DNA from: Streptomyces sp. NBC_00536
GTDB taxonomy: Bacteria > Actinomycetota > Actinomycetes > Streptomycetales > Streptomycetaceae
Assembly: GCF_036346295.1 (NCBI RefSeq)
Contig: NZ_CP107819.1
Location: forward strand, 7,936,001 to 8,000,000
Length of the DNA: 64,000 nt
Direction: 5' to 3'
The notes under the pieces were generated by a model. It was not told where the DNA came from. It worked only from the letters and a program-made list of their open reading frames with translations, and made no database searches. Of this stretch, positions 1-9,592 are shown one piece after another. The position numbers and the translations under genes were made by a program. Every line of letters begins with the position of its first letter. Positions within the stretch are counted from its first letter, which is position 1.

Positions 1-1326
1 CGGCGTCCGGCGTGGTGAGGCGGTGCCGGACGGCTTCTTCTTCGAGGTCGTGGTGGGGGAGGGGGAGGCGCTCGGGGTGTTCGCGCCGCCCGTCACCGCA
101 CCCGGCTGCCCGGTCGATGGACCGCCGGGCATCGCCGCGCGTGCGGCGCCGCGGCCGCCGTGTCCCCCGGTCAGGGCGTAGGTGAGACCACCGGCACCGA
201 GGACGGCGAGCACCGCGAAGGCCGTCACGGAAAGGGAACGGCGCCGGGTCCGGCCGGTGGCCGTGGTGGTGCCGGTGTACCGGGCGCCGGTGTCGGTACC
301 GACGGCGGCCGACGGCTGACCGGGCGCCGGAAACGCGGTGTGCGCGGGCGGTTCGTACGGCTGGGCGTACGGCACCACCACGGGCGGCGGGCCGAAGGCG
401 CCGCCGGCCACCGGCGCGGGGGCGGGGGCGGGCGCGGGCGCGGAGACGGGGGCGGGCGCGGGAGGCGCCGGGTCGGCCGCGACCCGTTCCAGCATCGCGC
501 GGGCCTGGGCGGCGGTGGGCCGCCCCGCCGGGTCCTTCGCCATCAGCGCCCGCAGCACCGGCGCGAGCGGCCCCGCCCGCCGGGGCTCGGGGAGCGGTTC
601 GCTGACGATCGCGGACAGGGTCGACCAGGCGGAGGTGCGGCGGAACGCCGACGTGCCCTCCACCGCCGCGTACAGGGTCATGCCCAGCGACCAGATGTCG
701 GACGGGGGACCCGGCTCGTGGCCCTGGGCGCGCTCCGGCGGCAGGTAGTCGAGGGAGCCGATGATCTGGCCGCTGCGGGTCAGCTTGGACACGGCGTCCT
801 CTTCGGCGGCGTCCATGGTGGCGATGCCGAAGTCGGTGAGGACCACCCGGCCGCCGCGCTCCAGCAGCACGTTCCCCGGCTTCACGTCCCGGTGCAGGAC
901 CCCCGCCCGGTGCGCGGCGTCGAGCGCCTCCATCAGGGCGGCCCCGATCGCCGCCGCCTCCCGCGGATCCAGCGGGCCGCGCTCGGTCAGTACGTCGTCG
1001 AGGGAGGGACCGTCGACGAGTTCCATGACGATGACCGGCAGCCCCTGCTCCTCCGTGACGTCGTGCACGGTGACCACTCCGCCGTGCCGGATCCGGGCGG
1101 CGGCCTGCGCCTCCCGCCGCATCCGGGTCCGCAGATCGGCCAGTTCGGCCGCCCCGGCGTCCGTATAGGCCCGCAGGATCTTGACGGCGACCTCGCGGCC
1201 GAGCAGTTCGTCCACCGCGCGGGCGACCACGCCCATGCCGCCGCGGCCGACGACCGAGGTCACCCGGTACCGCCCCCCGAGCAGCCTGCCGATCAGCTCG
1301 TTGTCGTTCGCTTCCCCCGCCGGCAC
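1..1326 (-). CDS. Serine/threonine protein kinase, membrane-anchored (3' part cut off by window edge)
   Basis: A Hanks-type eukaryotic-like Ser/Thr kinase that should phosphorylate proteins at the cytoplasmic face of the membrane. With GTG at 1326 as start, the glycine loop GRGGMGVV lies near residues 27-34, the ATP lysine of VAVK at about 49, the catalytic HRDVKPGN with Asp147, and the metal-binding DFG with Asp165. A Pro/Ala-rich linker (about residues 290-330, GC-rich repeats at 415-475) leads to an Arg-rich stop-transfer stretch and a hydrophobic segment, then an extracellular Ser/Thr/Pro-rich tail that runs off the window. No PASTA repeats are visible in the part present, so the ligand is unknown. 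The reading frame stays open upstream of the GTG, so the start is approximate; no strong ribosome site is seen. It lies 78 bases downstream of the flavin monooxygenase stop on the same strand. Confidence 0.93.
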   Translation of the reverse strand, partial: MPAGEANDNELIGRLLGGRYRVTSVVGRGGMGVVARAVDELLGREVAVKILRAYTDAGAAELADLRTRMRREAQAAARIRHGGVVTVHDVTEEQGLPVIVMELVDGPSLDDVLTERGPLDPREAAAIGAALMEALDAAHRAGVLHRDVKPGNVLLERGGRVVLTDFGIATMDAAEEDAVSKLTRSGQIIGSLDYLPPERAQGHEPGPPSDIWSLGMTLYAAVEGTSAFRRTSAWSTLSAIVSEPLPEPRRAGPLAPVLRALMAKDPAGRPTAAQARAMLERVAADPAPPAPAPVSAPAPAPAPAPVAGGAFGPPPVVVPYAQPYEPPAHTAFPAPGQPSAAVGTDTGARYTGTTTATGRTRRRSLSVTAFAVLAVLGAGGLTYALTGGHGGRGAARAAMPGGPSTGQPGAVTGGANTPSASPSPTTTSKKKPSGTASPRRTP

Positions 1327-1404
1327 CGCACGCCCCGTTTCACAACCGCTCGTCCATGGCCTCTGCCGCCCTGTGCAGGGCACAAGAGTAGACGCACGGG
1401 TGTG

Positions 1405-2937
<1,533 letters not shown>

Positions 2938-3105
2938 CTATATCTTGGAAAGGGCAGGGAGTGGTTGATCTCCTTGCCCTTCGTCATTCCCCGACCGGAA
3001 AACCGGTTGCCCGCCGACGGTGGTGGATACAGGATCCGGCATGATCACCAGGCACCGGCCACGGCCGGTACGCCGCAGCCGCATCGTCACGGGGGACGCC
3101 AGCAC

Positions 3106-4254
3106 ATGAACACGCCGCCATCGTCATCGGCATCGCCATCTTCATCGGGAGCGGGGCAGGCTGACGGGGCGTCCGTCCGGATCGGCGCCCTCGTTCCGCT
3201 GACCCGGCCCGGCTGGACCGGGGCGGGCCGGCACCTGCTCGCCGGACTCGAACTGGGCGTCCGCGAGGTCAACGGTGCGGGCGGGATCGCCGGAAGGCCG
3301 CTGGAGCTGGTGGTCCGCGACACCGCGGCCGATCCGCTGAAGGCCGCCGCGGCCGTGGACGAGCTGGACGGCATGGGCGTGGCCGCTCTGGCGGGGGAGT
3401 ACCACAGCGTCGTCGCCCGCGCGGCGGCCGCCAGGGCCGACGCCCTCGGTCTGCCGTTCCTGTGCTCGTCGGCGGTCCTCGACGCGCTCACCGACGAGCC
3501 GACGCCATGGGTCGCGCGCCTCGCCCCGCCGCAGTCCCGCGGCTGGCGGACGTACGCGGACTTCCTCCTCGCGGCGGGCCACCGCCGCATCGCCGTGGCG
3601 ACCCAGCCGAGTGTCTACTGGGCGTCCGGGACCCGCGTCCTGCGGGATCACCTCGCCGCACACGGTGGCACCGTCACGGCGCTCGACATGAGCGCGCTCA
3701 CCCCCGCGGCCCTGTGCGACGAGCTCGTCGGCCAGGGCGCGACGGCCCTCCTCCTGCTGGTCGGCCACCCGGAACCGGCCGTACCGATCGTCCGGGCCGT
3801 CCGCAGTGACGAGCGGCTCGCCGGGATGCTGATGGGCGCCCCGGCCGGGCAGCCTGAGTTCGCCGAATGGGCGGAGCTGCTGGGCGGGGACGGCGCCACG
3901 ATCCCGTTCCTGCGCTATCTGCCCGAGCGCCTCGGCCCGCACGGGGCGCGCGTCGGGGCGGCCCTGCGCGAGGGGCTGGGCGAAGCGCCCTCGTTCGTCG
4001 CCTTCGAGGGCTACGACACGGTGGCGGTCCTCGCCGATCTGCTGCGTGCGCACGGCACGGACCGCGCGGACCGGGCGCGTACCGCCGCGGCCTGGCCGCA
4101 GGTCAGCGTCGACGGCACCCGCGGGCGGATCGGGTTCTCCCGGCTGCCGGGCATCAGCGTGTGGCAGTGGGCCGGGGCGCCGCTCCAGGTGGCCGACCGG
4201 GATCCGGCGGACCCGTGCCGCTTCCGCGTGCTGCACACCGGCCGGGAGGCGTGA
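3106..4254 (+). CDS. Periplasmic-binding-protein type I (Leu/Ile/Val-binding-like) protein without signal peptide
   Basis: A 382-aa protein with the fold of branched-chain amino-acid ABC transporter binding proteins: the opening RIGALVPLTRPGW, the loop DAGGIAG-like VNGAGGIAGRPLELVVRDT, and the second lobe ending FEGYDTVAVLADLL. ATG 3106 has GGGGGA nine bases upstream, and no longer in-frame start has a ribosome site. The N-terminus is Ser/Pro-rich and has no signal peptide, lipobox or membrane segment, and no permease or ATPase gene is nearby. It is therefore more likely a cytosolic ligand sensor (as AmiC is) or an orphan than a transporter subunit; that reading is inference. It is divergent from the flavin monooxygenase and could sense that enzyme's substrate. 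It is followed after 49 bases by the convergent SnoaL-like gene. Confidence 0.8.
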   Translation: MNTPPSSSASPSSSGAGQADGASVRIGALVPLTRPGWTGAGRHLLAGLELGVREVNGAGGIAGRPLELVVRDTAADPLKAAAAVDELDGMGVAALAGEYHSVVARAAAARADALGLPFLCSSAVLDALTDEPTPWVARLAPPQSRGWRTYADFLLAAGHRRIAVATQPSVYWASGTRVLRDHLAAHGGTVTALDMSALTPAALCDELVGQGATALLLLVGHPEPAVPIVRAVRSDERLAGMLMGAPAGQPEFAEWAELLGGDGATIPFLRYLPERLGPHGARVGAALREGLGEAPSFVAFEGYDTVAVLADLLRAHGTDRADRARTAAAWPQVSVDGTRGRIGFSRLPGISVWQWAGAPLQVADRDPADPCRFRVLHTGREA

Positions 4255-4303
4255 ACCGGCTCGCCGCCGCTTGAGCGCGGGGTGCGGGTCACAGGGCCCT
4301 GCC

Positions 4304-4744
4304 TCACGGGCCCTGGAGCGCCTCCACCAGCTGGGGCAGCCGGCCGCCGGCCACGGCGAGCGCGAGGTGGTCGTGGTAGTCCCGGCTGCTGACGATCAGG
4401 CCGTCGCGGACCCGCAGCACCTGGATGTTGGCGGCCTCGAACCGGCGCCCGCTCACCCGGTGGTGCACCCGGTAGTCGAACTCGGCGACGATCACCTCCG
4501 GGTCGTCGGTCTCCCGGACGACCACGTTCGCCGGGGTCAGCTCCACCGGCGAGTGCTCCGCGACCAGCGCGAACCGCTCCCGGAGGACCGAGCGTCCTTC
4601 GAAGCGGCGCGGTCCGACCGGCTCGAAGACGGTCTCCACGACGGCGTCCTCGGCGTAGAGGTCGGCCAGCTCCGTGTACCGCCCGGCACCGATGCCGTCG
4701 ATCAGTTTCTGGAAGACCTCGCGCGGCGACAGTGTGTGGGACAT
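4304..4744 (-). CDS. SnoaL-like / NTF2-fold small protein
   Basis: A 146-aa protein of the NTF2-like superfamily (SnoaL or ketosteroid-isomerase-like). The family pattern is visible: an N-terminal helix ending ADLYAEDAVVETVF, a Gly-Arg-Arg stretch FEGRSVLRERF, and the terminal strands IQVLRVRDGLIVSSRDYHDH. Such proteins bind or isomerise small hydrophobic ligands, or act as simple hydrolases; no specific reaction can be assigned. ATG 4744 is chosen because GGAGG lies seven bases upstream; a TTG two codons earlier is less likely. It is divergently transcribed from the TetR gene at 4866, and a double palindromic operator lies between them, so it is very likely the regulator's target. Confidence 0.82.
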   Translation of the reverse strand: MSHTLSPREVFQKLIDGIGAGRYTELADLYAEDAVVETVFEPVGPRRFEGRSVLRERFALVAEHSPVELTPANVVVRETDDPEVIVAEFDYRVHHRVSGRRFEAANIQVLRVRDGLIVSSRDYHDHLALAVAGGRLPQLVEALQGP

Positions 4745-4777
4745 GACCAACCTCCAGCGGGGATCAGCGGATAGAAT

Positions 4778-4820
4778 CGGACTAGCGACTCCGTTTTCAC
4801 GATACGGACTGGAGACTCCG
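4778..4820. promoter_or_regulatory. Duplicated TetR-type operator between SnoaL-like gene and tetR
   Basis: Two nearly identical 16-bp imperfect palindromes, CGGACTAGCGACTCCG (4778-4793) and CGGACTGGAGACTCCG (4805-4820), are spaced 27 bp centre to centre. They fill the divergent promoter region, which fits two TetR dimers controlling both genes. Binding by the adjacent regulator is inferred from position. Confidence 0.7.
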
Positions 4821-4865
4821 GTTGTCCAGAGTGGTTTTGCGTCGCGGGCGAAAGGCGGGATACGG

Positions 4866-5438
4866 ATGGGTGGCGCTCAGGAGCGTCCGCTGAGGGCGGA
4901 CGCGGCGCGCAACCGGGCCAGGCTGCTGGATGTCGCCACGGAGGTGTTCACCACCCGCGGCATCAGCGTGCCGACCGAGGAGATCGCGCGCACCGCCGGC
5001 GTCGGGGTCGGCACGCTCTTCCGGCACTTCCCGACCAAGGAAGCGCTGCTGGAAGCGGTCATGGTGCGCAGGCTGGAGGCGATGGCGGCCGAAACGGGGC
5101 GGCTGGCCGCGGGCGCCGATCCGGCCGAGGCCTTCTTCGCCTGCTTCCGCCTGGTGGTGGAACAGTCCGAGGGCAAGAACGAGTTCGCCCAGGCGCTCGC
5201 CGCCGCCGGGGTGGACGTGCACGCGTCCCTGCAGGGGCCGACCATGGAGATCAAGGCCGCGCTGGCCGGTCTGCTGACCGGCGCGCAACGGGCGGGAGCG
5301 GTCCGCCCGGAGCTGGGCATGCCGGAGTTCCTCGCCCTGCTGGCCGGGACCGGCAGGGCGATGGAACAGCTCGGCGCGGATCCGCAGCCCCGGGAGCGCG
5401 TCTTCGGTGTCGTGTTCGACGGGCTGCGGCCGCGCTGA
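4866..5438 (+). CDS. TetR/AcrR family transcriptional regulator
   Basis: A 190-aa TetR-family repressor. The N-terminal helix-turn-helix is clear: ARLLDVATEVFTTRG, then VPTEEIARTAGVGVGTLFRHFPTKEALLEAV (about residues 14-60); the rest is an all-helical ligand and dimer domain. ATG 4866 follows AAGGCGGG at a good distance; the frame is open further upstream, but that stretch contains the operators. Divergence from the SnoaL-like gene and the duplicated palindrome in between indicate autoregulation and control of the neighbour. The ligand is unknown. A cluster of short repeats follows its stop codon. Confidence 0.93.
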   Translation: MGGAQERPLRADAARNRARLLDVATEVFTTRGISVPTEEIARTAGVGVGTLFRHFPTKEALLEAVMVRRLEAMAAETGRLAAGADPAEAFFACFRLVVEQSEGKNEFAQALAAAGVDVHASLQGPTMEIKAALAGLLTGAQRAGAVRPELGMPEFLALLAGTGRAMEQLGADPQPRERVFGVVFDGLRPR

Positions 5439-5466
5439 GCGGGGTTCGGGGGAGCGCTTCAGGGAG

Positions 5467-5515
5467 TGCGGTTCACGGAGTGCGGTTCGGGGGTGCGGTT
5501 CAGGGGGTGCAGTTC
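5467..5515. repeat. Short tandem repeat, four copies of TGCGGTTC-like unit
   Basis: The octamer TGCGGTTC (last copy TGCAGTTC) recurs at 5467, 5481, 5494 and 5508, every 13-14 bases, with G-rich spacers. It spans the stop codon of the lamin-tail protein gene at 5500 and the gap to the convergent tetR. It probably arose by slippage; no hairpin of terminator strength is seen. Confidence 0.6.
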
Positions 5516-6921
5516 AGGGTGCCCGCGCGGAGTGCGTGGCCGCCGTCGTTGGTGTCATCGGACCAGATGACCGGCTTGTGGCCGCCGGCGCAGGTGCTCT
5601 GGGGCGCGATGGCGAAGCCCTCGTTGTTGTAGTTGGGCATGCCGGTGGGCCGGTCGTAGGTGTGGGTGACCGCGAACCGCCCCTGGGCGTTGATGTCGAG
5701 GGTCGAGGTGCGGCCCTGGCAGCTGTCGTCGCAGGCCGCCCACAGGTGGCCGGTGGCGGGCTCGAACTCCAGGTCCATCACGGCGGGGAAACCGCCGGCG
5801 AAGGTGGCGACGCGGGTGTAGCCGCCGCCGGACAGGTCGAGGGCGTAGGCGTACACGGTGCCGTTGGCCTCGACTCCGGTGAAGAACAGGCCGCTGCCGT
5901 GGCCCGGGTAAGCGGCGGGGTCGTATGCGGCGCCCGTGTGCTCATCGCGGAAGCCGCGCGCGGTCAGGAAGGTGTCCGGGATCCACGCGATGCCCTCGGG
6001 TCCCGCGTTGGCGGGCAGGGTGGGCAGGTCCGGGGTGAGGTTCCACTCGCCGGTCGCGTTCAGCGTGGACGCCGAGGACGCGGTGTCGAAGCGCAGGATC
6101 TTCGGCATGCTGGTGGAGCTGTTGCCGTTGTCGCGCTCGGTGGCGACGAACAGGCCGTCGGGGGTGGCGACCACGCCCTCGGCGTCGGGGTCACCGCTGC
6201 CGTTGGCGTAGCGCAGGGCCTTGCCGGACGCCCAGCCGCCGGACGGGTCGGGGCCCCACGCCGCGCCGCCCGGCACGAGCCGGTAGAGCCTGCCCGGGCC
6301 GTTGTCCACCGCCCAGAGCACGCCCGCGCTCTCGAACGACAGGCCGCTGAGGTTCGTCCCGAACACGTTCGAGCCGTCCGCGATGGTGACCGCCGAACCG
6401 CCCGGCCACGCGGAACCCGAGGCCGTCCCGCAGGCGTTCGCCGCGCCCTTGGTCGGGGCGGTGGTGGTGGTGAAGGCGCCCGTGCCGTCCGGGCACCGCC
6501 CGTAGGTGGTGGTGGCGTGCGCGGTCCAGGTGTACGAGTCCACCAGGGTCGAGCCGTCCGCGAGGAAGAGCCGCGCCGCGTCCGAACTGCCCAGGCCGTA
6601 CGACGCCTCGACGTCCAGTGCCAGGAAGGCGCCCGGGGCCAGCGAGGTGCCGGTGGAGATCCGGTAGGTGTGTGAGTCGTCGTTGTCCTTGACGATCCAC
6701 CCGGAGAGATCGACCGCGACGGTCCCGGTGTTGACGAGTTCGACCCAGTCGCCCGGGCTGCCGCCGCTCGACTCGACCTCGTTGATCCGCACCGCGGACT
6801 GGGCCGGCGCCGAAGCCGAAATCGAAGCCGAAGCCGAAGCGGGTGCGCCGGGCAGAGCGAGGCCGAGGAGGGACAGGAAGACGGCGGCGAAGCGGATCCG
6901 TCCACGCCAGTGAGTACGCAA
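5500..6921 (-). CDS. Secreted lamin-tail-domain protein with NHL/SdiA-regulated-like beta-propeller region
   Basis: A 473-aa exported protein. Starting at TTG 6921, which has AAGGAG eight bases upstream, the N-terminus is a typical signal peptide (WRGRIRFAAVFLSLLGLALPGAPASA). Residues about 45-160 form a lamin tail domain (INEVESSGGSPGDWVELVNTG, then VDLSGWIVKDNDDSHTY), an Ig-like module found in secreted nucleases and adhesion proteins. The rest has repeated propeller-like strands (GLSFESAGVLWAVDNGPGRLY, DAEGVVATPDGLFVATERD, GPEGIAWIPDTFL, MDLEFEPATGHLWAACDD), resembling SdiA-regulated or esterase-like phytase families. Asp and Glu clusters suggest metal binding. No catalytic motif is certain. 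It converges with tetR (61 bases apart) and stands alone, 145 bases downstream of the LuxCE operon end. Confidence 0.82.
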   Translation of the reverse strand: MRTHWRGRIRFAAVFLSLLGLALPGAPASASASISASAPAQSAVRINEVESSGGSPGDWVELVNTGTVAVDLSGWIVKDNDDSHTYRISTGTSLAPGAFLALDVEASYGLGSSDAARLFLADGSTLVDSYTWTAHATTTYGRCPDGTGAFTTTTAPTKGAANACGTASGSAWPGGSAVTIADGSNVFGTNLSGLSFESAGVLWAVDNGPGRLYRLVPGGAAWGPDPSGGWASGKALRYANGSGDPDAEGVVATPDGLFVATERDNGNSSTSMPKILRFDTASSASTLNATGEWNLTPDLPTLPANAGPEGIAWIPDTFLTARGFRDEHTGAAYDPAAYPGHGSGLFFTGVEANGTVYAYALDLSGGGYTRVATFAGGFPAVMDLEFEPATGHLWAACDDSCQGRTSTLDINAQGRFAVTHTYDRPTGMPNYNNEGFAIAPQSTCAGGHKPVIWSDDTNDGGHALRAGTLNCTP

Positions 6922-7066
6922 GGTGGCTGCTCCTTCTGCGAGGGCAAGCGTGCGGGAGCGCGTGTACGCTCCCGGCGCAGCGTCGGGCACACCGGCGGCC
7001 ACGGGCTGAACACGCCGCGAACGGCGCGGGTATCTCACGGAACGAGGGCTTCGCCGCCGTCACGGG

Positions 7067-9592
7067 CTACCGCGCGTCCACCACCGAGAGGAGTTTGCCG
7101 CTGGTCGGGCTGCGGTCCAGTGACGGGCCGTCGACCGCCTCGACCAGCAGGTCCAGCAGCCGCTCCGCCACCGCGGAGCGCAGCTCCGGGTACCCGGCCA
7201 GGAAGACCTCCCGCAGCCGCTCCGGATCCGTCGACGCGGTCCGCTCGACGCGTACGGTGAGCCGCTCGCGTACGTCCGTGGCGTCGAGCCGGATCTGCAA
7301 CTCACCCCGGTGGCCGCCCTCTTCCTCGGCCAGCGACAAGAAGCGGCGGAGGTTGAGGAAGTACGTCGCCACCCGCATCACGTCGCCGGTGCGCCCCTTC
7401 AGCTCGAAGCGCGGCGCGTGCCGCCCGCACGGGCAGCGGCCCGGGAGTTCCCGGCCGAGGTCGCCGATCACGTACCGGCCCAGCTGCTGGCCGCGCCGGG
7501 CGTGCGTGGTGAAGACCAGCCGGCCCGTCTCGCCCGGGGACACCGGCCGGTCCTCGGCCAGGTCCAGGATCTCCAGGGTGTGCAGGTCGGCGTGCAGGTG
7601 GTGGACACCGCCGGAACTCTCGGTGCACTGGTAGCCGAGCGGGCCGAGGTCGGTGCTGCCGTAGGTGATCGAGCGGATGACCTCGATGCCGAAATCGGCC
7701 TTCAGCACCCGCTGTTGCTCCGCCGTGAAGTGCTCGCCGCCGTAGAAGACCTTGCGTAGGCCGCCGTAGGCGCGCAGCGCGTCCGCCTCCGCGTGCAGCA
7801 GCTGCCACAGGTAGGAGGGCATCCCGAAGAGGGTGTCGGCCCCGTGGTCGATCAGCGCCTGCGCCGTCGCCCGGTGGTCGGGGCCCGCGGACAGGGGCAG
7901 TTGCACCCCGCCGAGCCGTTCCAGTACGGAGAAGAAGCTGATGAAGCTGCCGTACATGGCGCCGCAGTAGAAGAGGTTGGCGGTACGGTCCCCGACCGGG
8001 TCGTACCCGGCGGCGAGCAGCCCGCGGGCCGCGGCGTGCATCTGGGTGTCGTAGTCGTCGTAACTGAAGACCGACAGGGCCGGGGCGCCGGTGCTGCCGC
8101 CGCTGCGGAAGAACAACTCCGCGTCGGACCGGGCCAGTTCGTCGTGGCCCCGCTCCTGGACGTCCTCCTTGCCCAGCAACGGGCCCGCGGGGGGCGGCAG
8201 GACGACGGGGCGGGCCAGGTCGTCCAGGCAGGCGGTGGTGGCGAAGCGGTCCGGGTCCGCCTGGACCGCGACGCGACGGCTGTAGCGCTGGAGGGCGTAC
8301 ACGCCGTCGTGCGGCTCGCCCGCGTAGCTCTCCAGCATGGCGCCGACCGGAGTGACGCGGGTGACGCCCGCGGCCAGGGCGGTGCGGGAGAGTTCGGCGA
8401 TGTCGGTCCGGCTGCCCGCGAGGCCCGCCGTCTGGAGGTAGCGGCGCATCGGGCGCAGGGTCGCGATGAGCCGCTTGCGGGGCAGCGGTTTCACCCACAC
8501 GCTGCGGTGCAGCGGCGAGGCGGTGAGCGGGGACCTGGTGTCGGCCATCACCCGCCACGAACCGTCGGGCGCGGCGAACACCCGGGTCAGGCCCAGGTGT
8601 TCCTCCAGCCGGGCCATCAGCTCGGTGGTGGTGAGTTCGGCGTCCTCGGCCGGATCCGCGGCGCCCGCCGACGCGGGGGCGGCCGGCGGCCGGGCCGCCG
8701 CCAGGACGGAGGCGAACCGCTCGGCGAAGGCGAACACCTCCTGCACGTCCTCGGTGTCGAGGTAGACCACCTGGGGGCTGGAGCACGCCTGCTGCTCGTA
8801 CAGGCACACGTCGTGCGCGAGCGCGTCGAGCGTCCCCGCATCGGACCACGCGTCGCGCGTCAGGTACGCGAAGGAGATCCGGTGCCCCCACTCCACCAGC
8901 CTGCAGCCGGGCGGCACATGGGCCGCCATCCCCGCGACGGCGCCCTCCCCGCCCCAGACGGCGACGGCGTCCGCGGGCGCGCACATCAGCCGCAGCCACT
9001 CCTGCCGGGAGGACGGGAAGCGCAGGACGACGACGCGCGCGGCCAGTGCGCCGCTGGGGTCCAGGTCCGCCAGCTCGGCCATCACGTGCTGGGTCAGGAG
9101 GGTGTCGGCGCTGCTGGTCTTCAGGACATTGACGTTTCCGGCGAGCAGGCCCTCGACGAGGCTCAGCGGAGCGACCGTCGCGGCGTTGCCCGGGGCGATG
9201 TGGGCGACCAGGCCCACGGGCGCCCACGCCTCGTAGACCGTCTCGCGCGGATCGGCCCGGTTCAGCCGGCCCGGCGTCGCGCCGCCGAGTTCCCGGCGCA
9301 GCTTGCGGGTCAGCTCCCGCCGGTCGAGGGCGGCGCCCAGCTCGGCGAGGACGGCCGTGTCCTCCCCCTCGGGCAGGTGCGCGGCGAGCCGGGCGCGCAC
9401 CGGGTGGGCGGGGTCGCGCAGGGCGGTGGCGAGGGCGTCGCAGGCGGCCAGGACGGTCTCGGTCTCCAGTACGGTGCCCAGCGCTGCCTCGACGGCGTCC
9501 GGCAGCCCGGCGAGGCGCCGCCCGGCCTCGGCGTCGCCGATGAAGGCGCCCTGCCAGAAGTGCTGTTCGGTCTCGGTCTGCGTCACGGTCAC
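7067..9592 (-). CDS. Fusion protein: LuxC-type acyl-CoA reductase + PaaK-like adenylate-forming domain
   Basis: An 841-aa two-domain enzyme. Residues about 100-430 are a LuxC fatty-acyl reductase of the aldehyde-dehydrogenase fold: the cofactor segment APVGLVAHIAPGNAATVAP, the site NVNVLKTSSAD, and the catalytic cysteine Cys270 in EQQACSSPQ. It should reduce an acyl-enzyme or acyl-CoA to an aldehyde with NADPH. Residues about 470-841 are a phenylacetate-CoA-ligase-like adenylation domain with the phosphate loop FFRSGGSTGAP (about 495-504), GEHFTAEQQR and a C-terminal lobe. GTG 9592 overlaps the stop of the upstream luxE-type gene (GTGA), so the two are translationally coupled. In classic lux operons LuxC, LuxD and LuxE are separate, and no LuxAB is present here. 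Fusion to an activating domain suggests channelling of an adenylated acid to reduction. The substrate is unknown. Confidence 0.88.
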   Translation of the reverse strand: MTVTQTETEQHFWQGAFIGDAEAGRRLAGLPDAVEAALGTVLETETVLAACDALATALRDPAHPVRARLAAHLPEGEDTAVLAELGAALDRRELTRKLRRELGGATPGRLNRADPRETVYEAWAPVGLVAHIAPGNAATVAPLSLVEGLLAGNVNVLKTSSADTLLTQHVMAELADLDPSGALAARVVVLRFPSSRQEWLRLMCAPADAVAVWGGEGAVAGMAAHVPPGCRLVEWGHRISFAYLTRDAWSDAGTLDALAHDVCLYEQQACSSPQVVYLDTEDVQEVFAFAERFASVLAAARPPAAPASAGAADPAEDAELTTTELMARLEEHLGLTRVFAAPDGSWRVMADTRSPLTASPLHRSVWVKPLPRKRLIATLRPMRRYLQTAGLAGSRTDIAELSRTALAAGVTRVTPVGAMLESYAGEPHDGVYALQRYSRRVAVQADPDRFATTACLDDLARPVVLPPPAGPLLGKEDVQERGHDELARSDAELFFRSGGSTGAPALSVFSYDDYDTQMHAAARGLLAAGYDPVGDRTANLFYCGAMYGSFISFFSVLERLGGVQLPLSAGPDHRATAQALIDHGADTLFGMPSYLWQLLHAEADALRAYGGLRKVFYGGEHFTAEQQRVLKADFGIEVIRSITYGSTDLGPLGYQCTESSGGVHHLHADLHTLEILDLAEDRPVSPGETGRLVFTTHARRGQQLGRYVIGDLGRELPGRCPCGRHAPRFELKGRTGDVMRVATYFLNLRRFLSLAEEEGGHRGELQIRLDATDVRERLTVRVERTASTDPERLREVFLAGYPELRSAVAERLLDLLVEAVDGPSLDRSPTSGKLLSVVDAR

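Noticed and set aside
415..475. Tandem GC-rich repeats in the kinase gene
   Set aside because: They encode the Pro/Ala linker of the kinase and need no separate explanation.
5407..6675. A 422-aa plus-strand ORF opposite the lamin-tail protein
   Set aside because: Gly/Arg/Val repeats without any motif; the minus frame has a signal peptide, a ribosome site and a recognisable domain.
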